From assembly GCF_033807715.1 (NCBI RefSeq), contig NC_084591.1:27376090-27440089 (forward strand): 64,000 nt of DNA, given 5' to 3'. The notes under the pieces are model-generated. The model saw nothing but the letters and a program-made list of their open reading frames with translations. It did not search any database and was not told the DNA's origin. A program made the position numbers and the translations under genes. This document shows positions 22,124-32,199 of the stretch, in pieces (the first letter of the stretch is position 1; the number at the start of each line of letters is the position of its first letter). Origin of the DNA: Cololabis saira (lineage: Eukaryota; Chordata; Actinopteri; Beloniformes; Belonidae).

Positions 22124-22400
22124 AAACTCCTTGACAGGTCTACCACCAGATACACTCCAGTTTATAGTCCAAGGTATTTCCTTACTCTATAAACAAATGT
22201 CAGGATAACCCAAATTCCTTAATTCGTTAGAGGAAAGGGTTCACTCTAAATTGTCCATTTGTATAGATATGAGTTCTATACTGGCAAAGAATTGCACATA
22301 ATCAGTTTGGAGGATCCAGCTTGAAAGGACACAACATGTGTTCCTACAAGACTGCAGCATTCGTAATTAGATATAGTTATGTTTGGGTCTTTTCCAAACC
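22124..22400. repeat. 277-bp direct repeat, copy 1 (upstream of ETFBKMT)
   Basis: Same length as, and about 97% identical (9 differences by eye) to 26312-26588. The pair brackets the first two exons of ETFBKMT. No inverted ends or coding region, and the family is unknown; an LTR fragment is possible. Confidence 0.85.
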
Positions 22401-22554
22401 TTTTTGAGTATCTTAGTTTTAATGTTTAAATTACTAATGCCATTTGGTCTTCTTGGCAATTGTCTTGTTATTTACATTGATCAACAGGTGTGAAATGTAT
22501 GTAAATTATGGCTGCTGAATGATAAAGCAATATGTGATCCAATAAACTAGAACA

Positions 22555-22586
<32 letters not shown>

Positions 22587-22755
22587 AGAAAAAAAGGTCA
22601 TGGATGTGCAAAAGTAAGCCATCTGACAACCTAATATGATTTAAACATTAGTGTGGAAAAAAGGAAATCATAGACTAATTGCAGACAAGAATAATGTACA
22701 TAGCAAATGTGAAATCAATGAGGGCCTGGAATCTGACCTATGTTATGTCGTGACA
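22401..22755. other. Stretch with a long T run and nothing else recognisable
   Basis: T(26) at about 22556-22582 followed by A-rich sequence. No gene. Confidence 0.5.
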
Positions 22756-22756
22756 G

Positions 22757-22880
22757 AGGCAAGGCAAGTTTATTTGTATAGCACAATTCAACACAAGGTA
22801 ATCCAAAGTGCTTTACATCAACATTAAAAGCAGCAAGACACAATTAAACAGTAAATAACAAATAAAATGAAATAATCGTA
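22757..22880 (-). repeat. Retroposon 3' tail, minus orientation
   Basis: GGCAAGTTTATTTGTATAGC ... CAAAGTGCTTTACATCAA is the reverse complement of the tail type seen at 16120-16205. Truncated retroposon. Confidence 0.55.
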
Positions 22881-23054
22881 ATAATAGTCATGGTCTACTG
22901 TGAGCACTGCTCACAGTAGACCACATACATACATAACAACCTGACAATAAATGTATTTACTGTACATACTAGAAAATAATGTGCAATATCATTCACTACA
23001 ACGTGCAATTATGTAAATATCCGTCTGTTATCTTATTTGTATACCAGTATTTTT

Positions 23055-23151
23055 ATTATTCCATCCATCCATTATCTATACCCGCTTTATCCTTTGCAGG
23101 GTCATGGGGGTCTGCTGGAGCCTATCCCAGCTAATTTCAGGCGAGAGGCAG

Positions 23152-23209
<58 letters not shown>

Positions 23210-23370
23210 CAGTACTGTTTATAGTGTGTCATACTCTGTTATTATTATTGTATTATTATTATTTCTATTTCTATTGATGCCTCTTGTTTTGCACTATCCC
23301 CTTTTCTGCTGTACACTGCGAATTTCCCCGCTGTGGGACTAATAAAGGAATATCTTATCTTATCTTAATA
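23055..23370 (+). repeat. LINE-type 3' end with (ATT)n and TATCT tail
   Basis: CCATCCATCCATTATCTATACCCGC and GGTCTGCTGGAGCCTATCCCAG are standard fish repeat phrases. An (ATT)n tract occupies 23153-23204. The segment ends GGGACTAATAAAGGAATATCTTATCTTATCTTA, a LINE 3' end with a pentamer tail. It lies about 290 bp upstream of the ETFBKMT start codon. Confidence 0.6.
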
Positions 23371-23657
23371 CATTTTCTCTAAATCTCAGCGAGGATGGTG
23401 GCAGCAGTGAGGTTGACCTGCCAGTGGGGGGCAGCAGCGAGCTGCTGTTCCGCGGTAGGAAACACACAGAAGAAGAGCGGGGGCGTCACATGGAGAGTTA
23501 AACTGGCTGCAGTTTGACCAACTTTTTACCTCAAATATCTGTTTAAGTCAACCAGTTCGGGTGTTTCTGGTCTGTTTTCTTGGCTCACTTTCAAAGCCCA
23601 CTCTGTAACGGGGTGATGAGGCTCAGTTGACGCAGACGTCCTGAGGTTAGTGGGATC

Positions 23658-23953
23658 ATGTCAAGACTCCTCTGCGCATTAAAATGTTTCCACGATCTGA
23701 AACGGTTTTCCAGACTGTGCCGACAAACAAACAGTCGCAGACACCTGTGTAAAAACCCCCACCGTGATGACGAGCACATGCGGAGATTTATCTCAGAGAA
23801 CACGGAGGTGGTCGGAGGACAGAGCCTGACGCCTGAGATCAAACTCAGATTATTGACCCCCAACTGCAGGTTCTGGAGAGAAAACCCCGAACTGTGGCCT
23901 TTCCATGACCCGTACTGGGCCATTTACTGGCCCGGGGGCCAGGCGCTCTCCAG
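23658..23953 (+). CDS. ETFBKMT: ETFBKMT coding exon 1
   Basis: Encodes residues 1-98 plus two bases. Contains the presequence and the conserved block FHDPYWAIYWPGGQALSR, which precedes the methyltransferase fold. Donor CAG|GTACCA at 23954. The GC-rich sequence from about 23390 is the likely promoter and 5' UTR, but I cannot fix the transcription start. Confidence 0.92.
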
Positions 23954-26252
23954 GTACCACAGCACCCCGCCTCAAATACACGTAACAGTAGCAATTCCCT
24001 GCTGGCAAAGCTGACTGTGGCTCCGCAGGTTCGTGCTGGACCAGCCCGCGGTGTGCCGGGGTAAGGCGGTGCTGGACCTGGGCAGCGGCTGCGGGGCTGC
24101 GGCCATCGCTGCAGCTCTGGCCGGGGCGGAGACGGTGGTGGCCAACGACATCGATGCTGGTAGGAACACAGGGATGCTGCTGTCACTGGTAGTCAGTACT
24201 GGAGTTGAGGGGGGGTTTTATTTTTATTTTTGTACAAAAAAACAACACTTCAAGAGAAGTTAAGAAAACAAAACAAGAAAACAAAGAATTTCATCCTTTG
24301 ACACTTTATCTTAGTTTACATGTGAAAAAAGGAGTAGGAAGAAGTGTACATTTATTTAATCCTACCCCCATTCACTTATCGTTTAACTCGTGTTTATAAA
24401 TACTCACACACTGTACTTACACTGCTAAATAACAGTATTATTATATACTGTAATTATACTCAAACACATACCTACCGGTATACATACATTCCAAACTGCA
24501 TTCAGGACCTGTTCCAGATAAAAGAAACAGGCTATGACCTGAGGGGGAAACTCATGTTTGAGACGACGACAGCAAGAACGAATATTAAAAAGAGATGTAC
24601 ATCAGTTAAGGCTAGAGAAATTTGGAATAGTTGTAATAACAACCTAAAAATGTGTTGCTCTATCGCCAAGTTTAAGAAATTGTTTAAAGAAAATACTGTA
24701 AATAAATATAAAACACTATAATTATAAAGTATACTATCAAAAATATTCTAGGATGTGAAACTTCAATTTTATATTTTGTCTTACTTATTTTTTTTCTTCT
24801 TTATGTATTGTTTGTTTCCACTGAGTAAAAGCTAATGTCTCATATTTTTGCTGATCATAAGGAAAAAGGGTAGGCACTATAAGCTACGGCTTCAGCCTAC
24901 ACCTTTTCGGCAAAAGAAATGTTTTTTTTTCTTCCTTTTTTTTTTCTTTTTTTTTCTTCCTTTTCATCTTGTTCTGTACAAGCCGAAATAAAGATTCATA
25001 ACATAACATACACATAGTTGAATATTTCTATATATTTGTACACACATGCCCATATAAATATAGCCTACTTATTTACACTATACTGTCTCTATTAACTGCA
25101 TCTGCCCTATATCTATGTATATATCTACTTACACACATAATCACACACACACATATATATACCTATACATATGCGTACACCCATACATACCTACATATAC
25201 ATATATACAGTACTGGAGTTGAGGGGGGATGGCATCCCCCCTGAAACAAAAAACGGTCCAAATCATCCCCCCTGTAAAACTGCCATCCCCCCTTTCCGTC
25301 CCTTATGTAATTTCATTAATGAATGTGGTTTTACTGCTATTTCAACAATTAGAGTCATCACCAGAAAAATAACTTATTTGACAATTTTCCCCTGTTTCAA
25401 GTAAATTTTCACTTGAAATAAGTAGAAAAATCTGCCAGTGGGACAAGATTTATCTTCTCATTACAAGCAAAAAAATCTTGTTCCACTGGCAGATTTTTCT
25501 ACTTATTTCAAGTGAAATAAGTAGAAATACTTGAAACACATACTTGACATACTTGAAAATTGTTGTTTTTCCAATGATGAGTCTTGTTTTAAGTGTAATA
25601 ACTAAACTTTAGTAACTTTAGTAACTTTAATAACTAAAATGAGACCTTTTAACTAGAAATAGGACAAATATTCTTATTTTGAGTTTTTGCAGTGATCCAT
25701 TTTACTTATCCTGTGAAGGACAGACTCATATTGATAAGTTCAGAAAACTTTTTTATTTTTGTGTTTTGATGTATTTGATGTAAGCCCAGTGGATATTTAA
25801 AGCTTACAGAACGCTGCATTTAACTGCTGCTATGTCATTCATGCAGTATTTCTGCAGCTGTTTTGGTCAGTGCTATTATTTGTAATATATTATTTGTAAT
25901 CACTACAAATTATCTGTCCCCATAGTCTTGAGTCTTGTTTTAAGTGTAATAAGATTTTTTCACTAAATTATACATTTTAACTAGAAATAAGACAAATATT
26001 CTTGTTAAGATTTTGAGTTTTTGCAGTGATCCTTTTTACTTATCCTTTTTTTATTGTTGTGTTTTGATGTATTTGATGTAAGCCCAGTGGATATTTAAAG
26101 CTTACAGAAGGCTGCATTTAACTGCTGCTATGTAATTCCTGCAGTATTTCTGCAGGTGTTTTGGTCAGTGCTATTATTTGTAATATATTATATTATTTGT
26201 ATTCGGCACAAATTATCTGTCCCCATATGATAAAATCCACCATCCCCCCTGA

Positions 26253-26283
<31 letters not shown>

Positions 26284-26665
26284 TCCAGTACTGCTTGTAG
26301 TGATGCCCCTCAAACTCCTTGACAGGTCTACCACCAGATACACTCCAGGTTATAGTTCAAGGTATTTCCTTACTCTATAAACAAATGTCAGGATAACCCA
26401 AATTCCTTAATTCCTTAGAGGAAAGGGTTCACTCTAAGTTGTTCATTTGTATAGATCTGAGTTCTATACTGGCAGAGAATTGCACATAATCAGTTTGCAG
26501 GGTCCAGCTTGAAAGGACACAACATGTGTTCCTACAAGACTGCAGCATTCGTAATTAGATATAGTTATGTTTGGGTCTTTTCCAAACCACCTGTACTGCA
26601 AAACTGGAAAGACTCAGATCTGCCATGTTTGTTACACAAAAACCTCATCAATGGGAATTTATCTT

Positions 26666-26755
<90 letters not shown>

Positions 26756-29700
26756 TCTCTTTCTTTCTTTCTTCCTCTCTTTCTTTCTTTCTCTCTCCCT
26801 CCCTCCCTTGGGTCACTGGGTGAAATGCCTTCCGGGACTAAAACAGGAACTCTGAACAGATGTGTCCAAAAGACACAATGGGTCAGCTGTTCAGAGCATG
26901 TGATCGTTTTCATAAGGACAAAGGTCAATTGGGGCCCCCTCCAGAGAAAAGGGAAGTCTAACAGATGTACCAAAAGACAATGGGCCATTGACAAACCGGT
27001 AAGTCACCAGTTTAACCCCACAGACGGTATATCGTGAACGGTAAAATATCGCCCATTCCTAGTCTCAAGGGACAGTTGACCGGTTCCTCATCCGGCTTAT
27101 CTGCGAAGCATTCCTCCTACCCAAATTACCTTGCCCGTGTTTCAGAGAGCATGGACCTGCTGAACTCCTTCCCAAACATTAAGGAACTGTGTCTATAACT
27201 CAACACAGGCCTTCCAGGCTCAGCCGCCTGTGAGAGACTTTTTAGTTCTGCCGGGTTGCTCTTCACAGCAAAGAGAGCAAGACTTACAGCAAAAAACTTC
27301 GAAAATCAGCTGCTGCTGAAATTCAACAAGAGCTTTTCCAGTCTAAAATTGTAGATTGTGGGCAGTATTGTGGGATCTTGTGGGCATTTTATTTTGGTTT
27401 ATTGTGAATAGCAGGATCCTGCGGGGATTGGGCACTTTATTTTGTCTTTGAATACTTTGATTCTGGTTTTAGTGTTGTCCGTTGGACAATATGACTGAAA
27501 TAGTTTGCACTTACAGTACAGGTTGTGACTGTCCTTTTTGTCCTGTTCTGCGGAAGTAAGAGGATTATGTTACTGAGCTCGGCTGAGCTTTTACAAGTGT
27601 GGATAATAAAGTTGATTAAAACAACTTGTGCTGGATTTGATTCGTGACTCATCCTTTTTTTGCATTAAATAACTGATAGTAACTTTTACTCAAATTACAT
27701 TTTAAATGAAGTACTTTTGTACTTTTACTCGAGTACATTTTTAGATGAGTACTTTTACTTTGAGTAGAATTTAAGCATATATAAGTATATATGTATAAGT
27801 ATATAATAATACTGTTATTTATCAGTGTAAGTACAGTGTGTGAGTATTTATAAATACGAGTTAAATGATTAGTGAATGGGGGTAGTATTAAATAAGTTTA
27901 CACTTCTTCCTACTCCTTTTTTGCACATGTAAACTAAGATATCAAGTGTCAAAGGATGAAATTCTTTGTTTTCTTGTTTTGTTTTCTTAACTTTTCTTAA
28001 GATTGTCCTTTATTCCTCCCTCAATGGGGAAATTCGCTTTGTACAGCAGCAATACACATGCAGCGAAAGGGTAAAAAAAGTAAAAAAAAATATATAATTA
28101 CAAAATATAAACAGTATAACACGAATCCGGCGACCGGTTTGTGTGCGCCGCCATCTTGCGGCGGCGCCATCGCTGCGGTGGCAGGTGTCAATCTGCCACC
28201 GCAGCGCTGTTATTGTAACCTGACGCTCTACAGCATCATTATAGCTGGATTGATGATGTTAGACAGTGGCCTTCCATAAATAATGAAGGTATCTTAAATT
28301 AATGCTGATGTTAATTTATAAATAATGATTTGTTTGAGCGATAAGCAGGAAAGAATAGAGGAATAGGGAGATAAGGGAGTGTATGATTAAACACTGTAAT
28401 ATAGCTCTCTCCACCTCCTCTCCTTACGAGGCACGTCTGCACAATTAAATATTACCTGTTTATGTTTTGTTTTATTTTAGGTATCCAAGAATATTTTATT
28501 GATCGCCTGGCGTCCGATGACGAAAAAAAACGCAATTACAGGTCTCTAATTGAAGGGCAGAACTATCTCAGCTCCGGATGATACAGAATACATACATACA
28601 TAACCCCAATCTGCAGATAAAACTAGTTTGTTGAGGAAAAAATATCAACTCTATTTGTAGCTGCAGAAGAAAAAAATAATCTCACGAGGAAAAGAAAAAT
28701 ATTGCTCACGCCATCGGAGCCTCTTCAGCATAAAAAAAAAGAAAAGAGAAGTAAGAGTAATAAAAAAGATGTAGCCTACTGTATGTTGTTATATTATACT
28801 AATTTATTGAAACACATGGCGAGTCAAACATTTACCAAAGCAGCTGCCAAACACTAAACAAGGTAGTAAGACGGTGGTTCTGCAGAACTGCGGCAGTAAA
28901 TCCTCATCGGAGCTTCATTCTTTAGTAGTGATTTCATATGAACCCAAACCGTTAATAATCATTATTTTCTCCATATACCGCTCCCTGGCTTCCTTGTTTA
29001 AGGTATCCAGGTAAATTCCAGTTCCTTTCCAGCAGTTTAACATCTTTTTTTGCGTTCCATCTGTTCACTTGGTGAAACAGAAAAGTAGTTTTGAAAGTCC
29101 CTCCCGTCTTCATTCACTATCAAAACAAATGCACGTGACGGGACAGGAGTTTTCCGATGATACAAATACATTAAGAGAGCCTGGCAGGGAGCGGAGTAAT
29201 AGATCCATACGTATATATGTCTATGGGCTGGAGCGGAGGAGCGGAGCCGCCACCGCAGTAATGGCGGCCGCTCGACTTCCAGGTTTCGCCGGATTCGTCT
29301 ATATACAGTGAAATGAAAATAAAAAAAGTGCAGTACGAGAAATAAAGAAAAACTGCAAAAGGTAGCAGGTAGGATGTTTATGAGGTAGACAGATATTGCA
29401 CATGTTAAGTTATTTGAAGGTTTGTTTTTACCTAATTTTTAGGAGTCATTATGTTTCATACATACGACGGAGTATTAGGGCCAAACAAAAAAACAAAAAA
29501 AGGAAATTACGAGAATAAAGTCATAATGTAATGAGAATAAAGTCGTAAAATTACGAGAATAAAGTCATAATATTACAAGAATAAAGTCGTAAAATTACGA
29601 GAATAAAGTCATAATATTACGAGAATAAAGTCGTAAAATTACGAGAATAAAGTCATAATATTACGAGAATAAAGTCGTAATATATTATAAATATATAAAT

Positions 29701-30819
29701 ATAACTTCACAAGATGCTCAATATTCCTCATTTTAACACAGGGAGAAGAAGCTCTTCCTGTTAGAGTTCTCATAAATTATATTCTCATAATATTACGACT
29801 TTATTCTCGCAACATTACGACTTTATTCTCGTAATGTTACGACTTTATTCTCGTAATTTTACGACTTTATTCTCGTAATATTACGACTTTATTCTCATAA
29901 TATTACGACTTTATTCTATTACGACTTTATTCTCGCAACATTACGACTTTATTCTTGTAATTTTACGACTTTATTCTCATTATATTATGACTTTATTCTC
30001 GTAATTTCCAATTTTTTTTGTCTTAGTTTGGCCCTAATACTCCGTCGTACATACATGAATGACTTAGAGGAGCATGTCAGAAGCCCCCTCTTGACACACC
30101 CCTTAGTGCTAAAAGAACATTTGTGATGCATTTGTGACCATAGTGGCTGAGTTTTTTGAGCTATGTGGCGTTCTTCAACGATGGAGCAAGGGATCAATCG
30201 ACCAGCCTCTTGAGGGCAACAAATTGTACACTTGTTAAAGTCAGAGTATGTGGGTTCAAATTCATCCAAAGAAATCCTTACTCTCTTATCTTGACTGAAA
30301 GGACAACTGCCAGTTTTGTTTACTTTTTTTTTTTAATAAGACCTCAGATATTACACTCGAACTTCCCACTGTTTTGGTGTTCTTATAATTGCAATCTTTT
30401 GCTTAATTTGTTTTAGGGCCAAATAGATTTTGCAATAGAGGGTCTGAATACTACTCATTTGTGTTCCAGTTGCAGCAGTTGCAGCCCATATGAACTGTGA
30501 GTTGAACGGCGTGGAGTTACCAGCTTGCGTGACTGACAACATGATCGGTTCAGAGCCTGAGGGCTTTGACCTGATCCTCCTGGGTGACATGTTCTACGAC
30601 GAGGGCCTGGCCACCAGCCTCCACAGCTGGCTGGACCGCTGCATCAAAATCCACGGCACCAAAGTCCTGATCGGGGATCCTGGACGAGCCCAGTTCGAGG
30701 GGCACCGCATCCGACAGTTCCTGCATCATCTTGCCCAGTTTGAGCTGCCTGAGTGTGTCAGGGCGGAGAACTACGGTCTTACCTGTAGCAGTGTTTGGTC
30801 CTATCAACCTGAACTCTGA
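23658..30819 (+). CDS. ETFBKMT: Electron transfer flavoprotein beta-subunit lysine methyltransferase, 3 exons
   Basis: Exons 23658-23953, 24029-24159 and 30470-30819 join in phase (777 bases including TGA) to give 258 residues; human ETFBKMT/METTL20 is about 262. The family is mitochondrial and methylates lysines of ETF beta using S-adenosylmethionine. The N-terminus is rich in Arg and Lys with almost no acidic residues up to about residue 37, as expected for a mitochondrial presequence. The SAM-binding motif VLDLGSGCG is at 113-121, the acidic motif NDID at 138-141, the family motif GDMFYDE at 181-187, and VLIGDPGR follows. The first intron is only 75 bp; the second is 6.3 kb and full of transposons. 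The start is the first ATG in frame upstream of the conserved block. A poly(A) signal lies at 30961. On the human map it neighbours AMN1 and RESF1. Confidence 0.93.
24029..24159 (+). CDS. ETFBKMT: ETFBKMT coding exon 2
   Basis: Acceptor CTCCGCAG before 24029, donor GCTG|GTAGGA at 24160. Encodes the nucleotide-binding part of the Rossmann-like fold (VLDLGSGCG, then NDID). A hAT element starts only 34 bp downstream of the donor, at 24194. Confidence 0.92.
24215..25207. mobile_element. LINE insertion with oppositely oriented segments
   Basis: Flanked by a 21-bp target duplication (24194-24214 and 25208-25228). The left part, 24217-24410, is a LINE 3' UTR in minus orientation (reverse complement of 27790-28005). 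The right part, about 24490-24720, is plus-strand LINE coding sequence ending at a stop, with blocks IKETGYDLRGKLM, ARTNIKKRCTSVKAREIWN and FKKLFKEN, followed by a 3' UTR that ends near AATAAAGATTCATAACATAA (about 24985-25008). Opposed segments inside one duplication fit a twin-priming inversion or a later nested insertion. Confidence 0.55.
25407..25517. repeat. Hairpin-forming inverted repeat inside the hAT element
   Basis: TTTCACTTGAAATAAGTAG and the following AAAATCTGCCAGTGG-type segment are mirrored as reverse complement after a spacer of about 20 bases. The arms are over 40 bases long with one or two mismatches. Confidence 0.75.
25579..26191. repeat. Imperfect tandem duplication, unit about 300 bp
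   Basis: Copy 1 at about 25579-25893 and copy 2 at about 25930-26191 share GAGTCTTGTTTTAAGTGTAATAA, TTTTGAGTTTTTGCAGTGATCC, GATGTAAGCCCAGTGGATATT and GTCAGTGCTATTATTTGTAA. The second copy is shorter by a deletion. Both lie inside the hAT element. Confidence 0.75.
26312..26588. repeat. 277-bp direct repeat, copy 2 (ETFBKMT intron 2)
   Basis: Partner of 22124-22400, same orientation, 9 differences by eye over 277 bases. It lies 18 bp beyond the right end of the hAT element. Confidence 0.85.
26659..26810. repeat. (TTTC)n microsatellite
   Basis: A long TTTC tract that decays to CTCTCCCTCCC at its right end. The Phe/Leu/Ser-rich reading frames across it are artefacts. Confidence 0.95.
27130..27352 (+). 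pseudogene. hAT transposase C-terminal dimerisation domain, remnant
   Basis: From about 27202 to the stop at 27350-27352 the plus frame reads the hATC block: LPGSAACERLFSSAG, then TAKRARLTAKNFENQLLLK. This Cys-Glu-Arg-x-Phe-Ser core is diagnostic for the dimerisation region of hAT transposases. A stop interrupts the frame just before it (after KELCL). The N-terminal zinc finger and catalytic region are absent, so it is a dead fragment in intron 2 of ETFBKMT. Confidence 0.75.
27353..27788. other. Intronic stretch, repeat-like
   Basis: 27670-27775 has ACTTTTACT(C)-type repeats (TACTTTTACTCGAGTAC) like those of the hAT family at 58354-59446 and the repeat at 53370-54070, probably a fragment of one. 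Nothing else is recognisable. Confidence 0.4.
27790..28005 (+). repeat. LINE 3' UTR fragment
   Basis: Reverse complement of 24217-24410, with TACACTTCTTCCTACTCC and AAAGGATGAAATTCTTTG. It is a non-coding tail of a fish LINE. Confidence 0.55.
28121..29298. mobile_element. DNA element with ACGAATCCGGCGA inverted ends, inside a simple retroposon tail
   Basis: The left end is ACGAATCCGGCGACCGG; the right end is the inverted TTTCGCCGGATTCGT. Subterminal GC-rich blocks (GCCGCCATCTTGCGG, GCCACCGCAGTAATGGCGGCC) occur at both ends. The flanks (28010-28120 and 29299-29400) read as one interrupted retroposon. The target duplication is weak, so the superfamily is open. A short exon-like frame lies at 28479-28581. 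Confidence 0.55.
28479..28581 (+). pseudogene. Exon-like 33-residue frame inside the DNA element
   Basis: Preceded by a T-rich tract and an AG acceptor-like site (TTTATTTTAG at 28470-28479). The frame starts GIQEYFIDRLASDDEKKRNY and ends in ...LIEGQNYLSSG with a TGA. Charge and hydrophobic pattern are protein-like. It may be the last exon of a transposon gene. I do not recognise the family. Confidence 0.25.
29464..30048. mobile_element. Minisatellite-type MITE, 585 bp
   Basis: Inverted ends ACGACGGAGTATTAGGGCCA and TGGCCCTAATACTCCGTCGT. Flanks TCATACAT and ACATACAT match 7 of 8 (hAT-like). The interior consists of arrays of ACGAGAATAAAGTCGTAAT-type units (about 20-22 bp). They are in one orientation on the left and the inverse on the right, so the whole element is hairpin-forming. 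Confidence 0.75.
30470..30819 (+). CDS. ETFBKMT: ETFBKMT coding exon 3 (terminal)
   Basis: Acceptor GTGTTCCAG before 30470; stop TGA at 30817-30819. Encodes the C-terminal half with NCELN, FDLILLGDMFYDE, VLIGDPGR and the ending SSVWSYQPEL, all matching the family. The phase joins exon 2 exactly (G|TT gives Val). Confidence 0.93.
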
Positions 30820-30960
30820 TTAGTAGAGTGAACACAACGGGGAGCTACATTTGGTTTTCAAAAGTGACTCAAGTACAGAAAAGTGCAGTTTATGGACTGG
30901 CCACTAGGGGCTGGATCCCGCACTGACCCCTCTTGTTATAATACCCAACTTTACCGCCTA

Positions 30961-30966
30961 AATAAA
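30961..30966 (+). promoter_or_regulatory. ETFBKMT: ETFBKMT poly(A) signal
   Basis: AATAAA 142 bases after the stop codon, followed by T/G-rich sequence. Confidence 0.65.
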
Positions 30967-31534
30967 TGTTTATAGCCTGGTGTCAAAACATGTTTTGAAA
31001 TATGTAAACCACCAGACTTGGAGTGAGTTTTTATCAAACCTATCACTAGGTCATCCGACCCTGCTCTCCCGTCATGATTACAGATTAATAGAAAATCTAC
31101 AGGAGATCTTATTTCCCCAGAAATCCAAGTTATGAAAGTGCTTGTTTATCATTATCAGAGGACCTACAGGCATTCAACACAGGGAGTCACCCTTCCTGAG
31201 TCTGGTTCTGTTGGAGCTCTCTCTGTTAAAAAGGAGCTTGCATGTGCACAGAGTGCAAGTGATGGAATCCATTAACTTGTTTGCTTTCTCTGTGTAATGC
31301 TATGGTGCAACTTTTATTGCAAATTGGTGCTATAATAAATTGAATTGCATTCATTTCAGTTGAATAATATGCGATAACTGACCTGCACGCTTCTGTTGGC
31401 GCACGTCTTGTAGTTTGTTTTCCAAGCTGAATTTGATTGTGTTATTTGGAAAATTAAGTAAGAGTTTCTAAATACGTTGCAAATTCTCTCTGTCTCTGTA
31501 TTCAAGTGTCTGCAAGTACAGGCATGGACTAAGG

Positions 31535-31758
31535 CAGTGGTTCTCAACTCCGGTCCTCGGGACCCCCTGCCCTGCATGTCTTAGATGTTCCCCTGCTTCA
31601 GCACACCGTGATACAAGGAGCTGTGTCATCAACAGAACTTTCCAGACTTTGATGACAAGCTGGTGACGACTGTTAATTTGAATCAGGTGTGCTGAAGCAG
31701 GGAAACATCTAAGACATGCAGGGCAGGGGGTCCCGAGGACCGGAGTTGAGAACCACTG
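31535..31758. mobile_element. hAT MITE (Charlie-like ends), 224 bp
   Basis: Long inverted ends starting CAGTGGTTCTCAACTCCGG and ending in its complement CCGGAGTTGAGAACCACTG. The arms are about 50 bp. Flanking 8-mers GACTAAGG (31527-31534) and GACTAAGC (31759-31766) match 7 of 8. CAGTGGTTCTCAAC is a classic hAT terminus. Confidence 0.85.
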
Positions 31759-31766
31759 GACTAAGC

Positions 31767-32126
31767 TACAAGAAAATGATTTGCTCTTTTTTCTTTTTTT
31801 TTTTTATGGAGCTGTTGAAAATGTTCCAGCTGTCATTAAGGATAAAGCGGGGTTTACCCTCGTTATGCTGCTAGTTCCTTGTAATTTTATCATTTTTTAA
31901 TAAAACTACTGGTGTGTATATATATGTATATACACAATATTCTATGTCACCTACATACCCATCAGTCTTATATGTTTCACATTTTGTATTTATAAGTTAT
32001 ATTTTTTTTTCTACATTGTACATATTCACTCGAATATTACGTGTTGCATTGAAGAGTGAGATGTTCCAGTTTCATTCTACATATGTATAGCTCACTGTAC
32101 ATGTGTAAATTACAATAAGACATTCT

Positions 32127-32199
<73 letters not shown>

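Larger units (their letters stand above)
24194..26293. mobile_element. hAT-type element in ETFBKMT intron 2, with a nested LINE insertion
   Basis: The ends CAGTACTGGAGTTG (24194) and CAACTCCAGTACTG (ending 26293) are perfectly inverted. The 8-bp flanks are CTGGTAGT (24186-24193) and CTTGTAGT (26294-26301), 7 of 8 matching, as for hAT elements. A 21-bp stretch of the left end is repeated at 25208-25228, because a retroposon (24215-25207) inserted there. The interior has a hairpin (25407-25517) and an imperfect tandem duplication (25579-26191) but no transposase. Confidence 0.7.

Noticed and set aside
23845..24186. Minus-strand frames of about 110 residues over ETFBKMT exons
   Set aside because: They are antisense shadows of conserved GC-rich coding exons.
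26509..27037. Phe/Leu/Ser-rich reading frames up to 156 residues
   Set aside because: They are translations of a (TTTC)n tract in all frames, not a gene.
30100..30270. Possible old tRNA-like SINE (GGGTTCAAATTC near 30250)
   Set aside because: Only a B-box-like sequence is present; no A box at the right distance.
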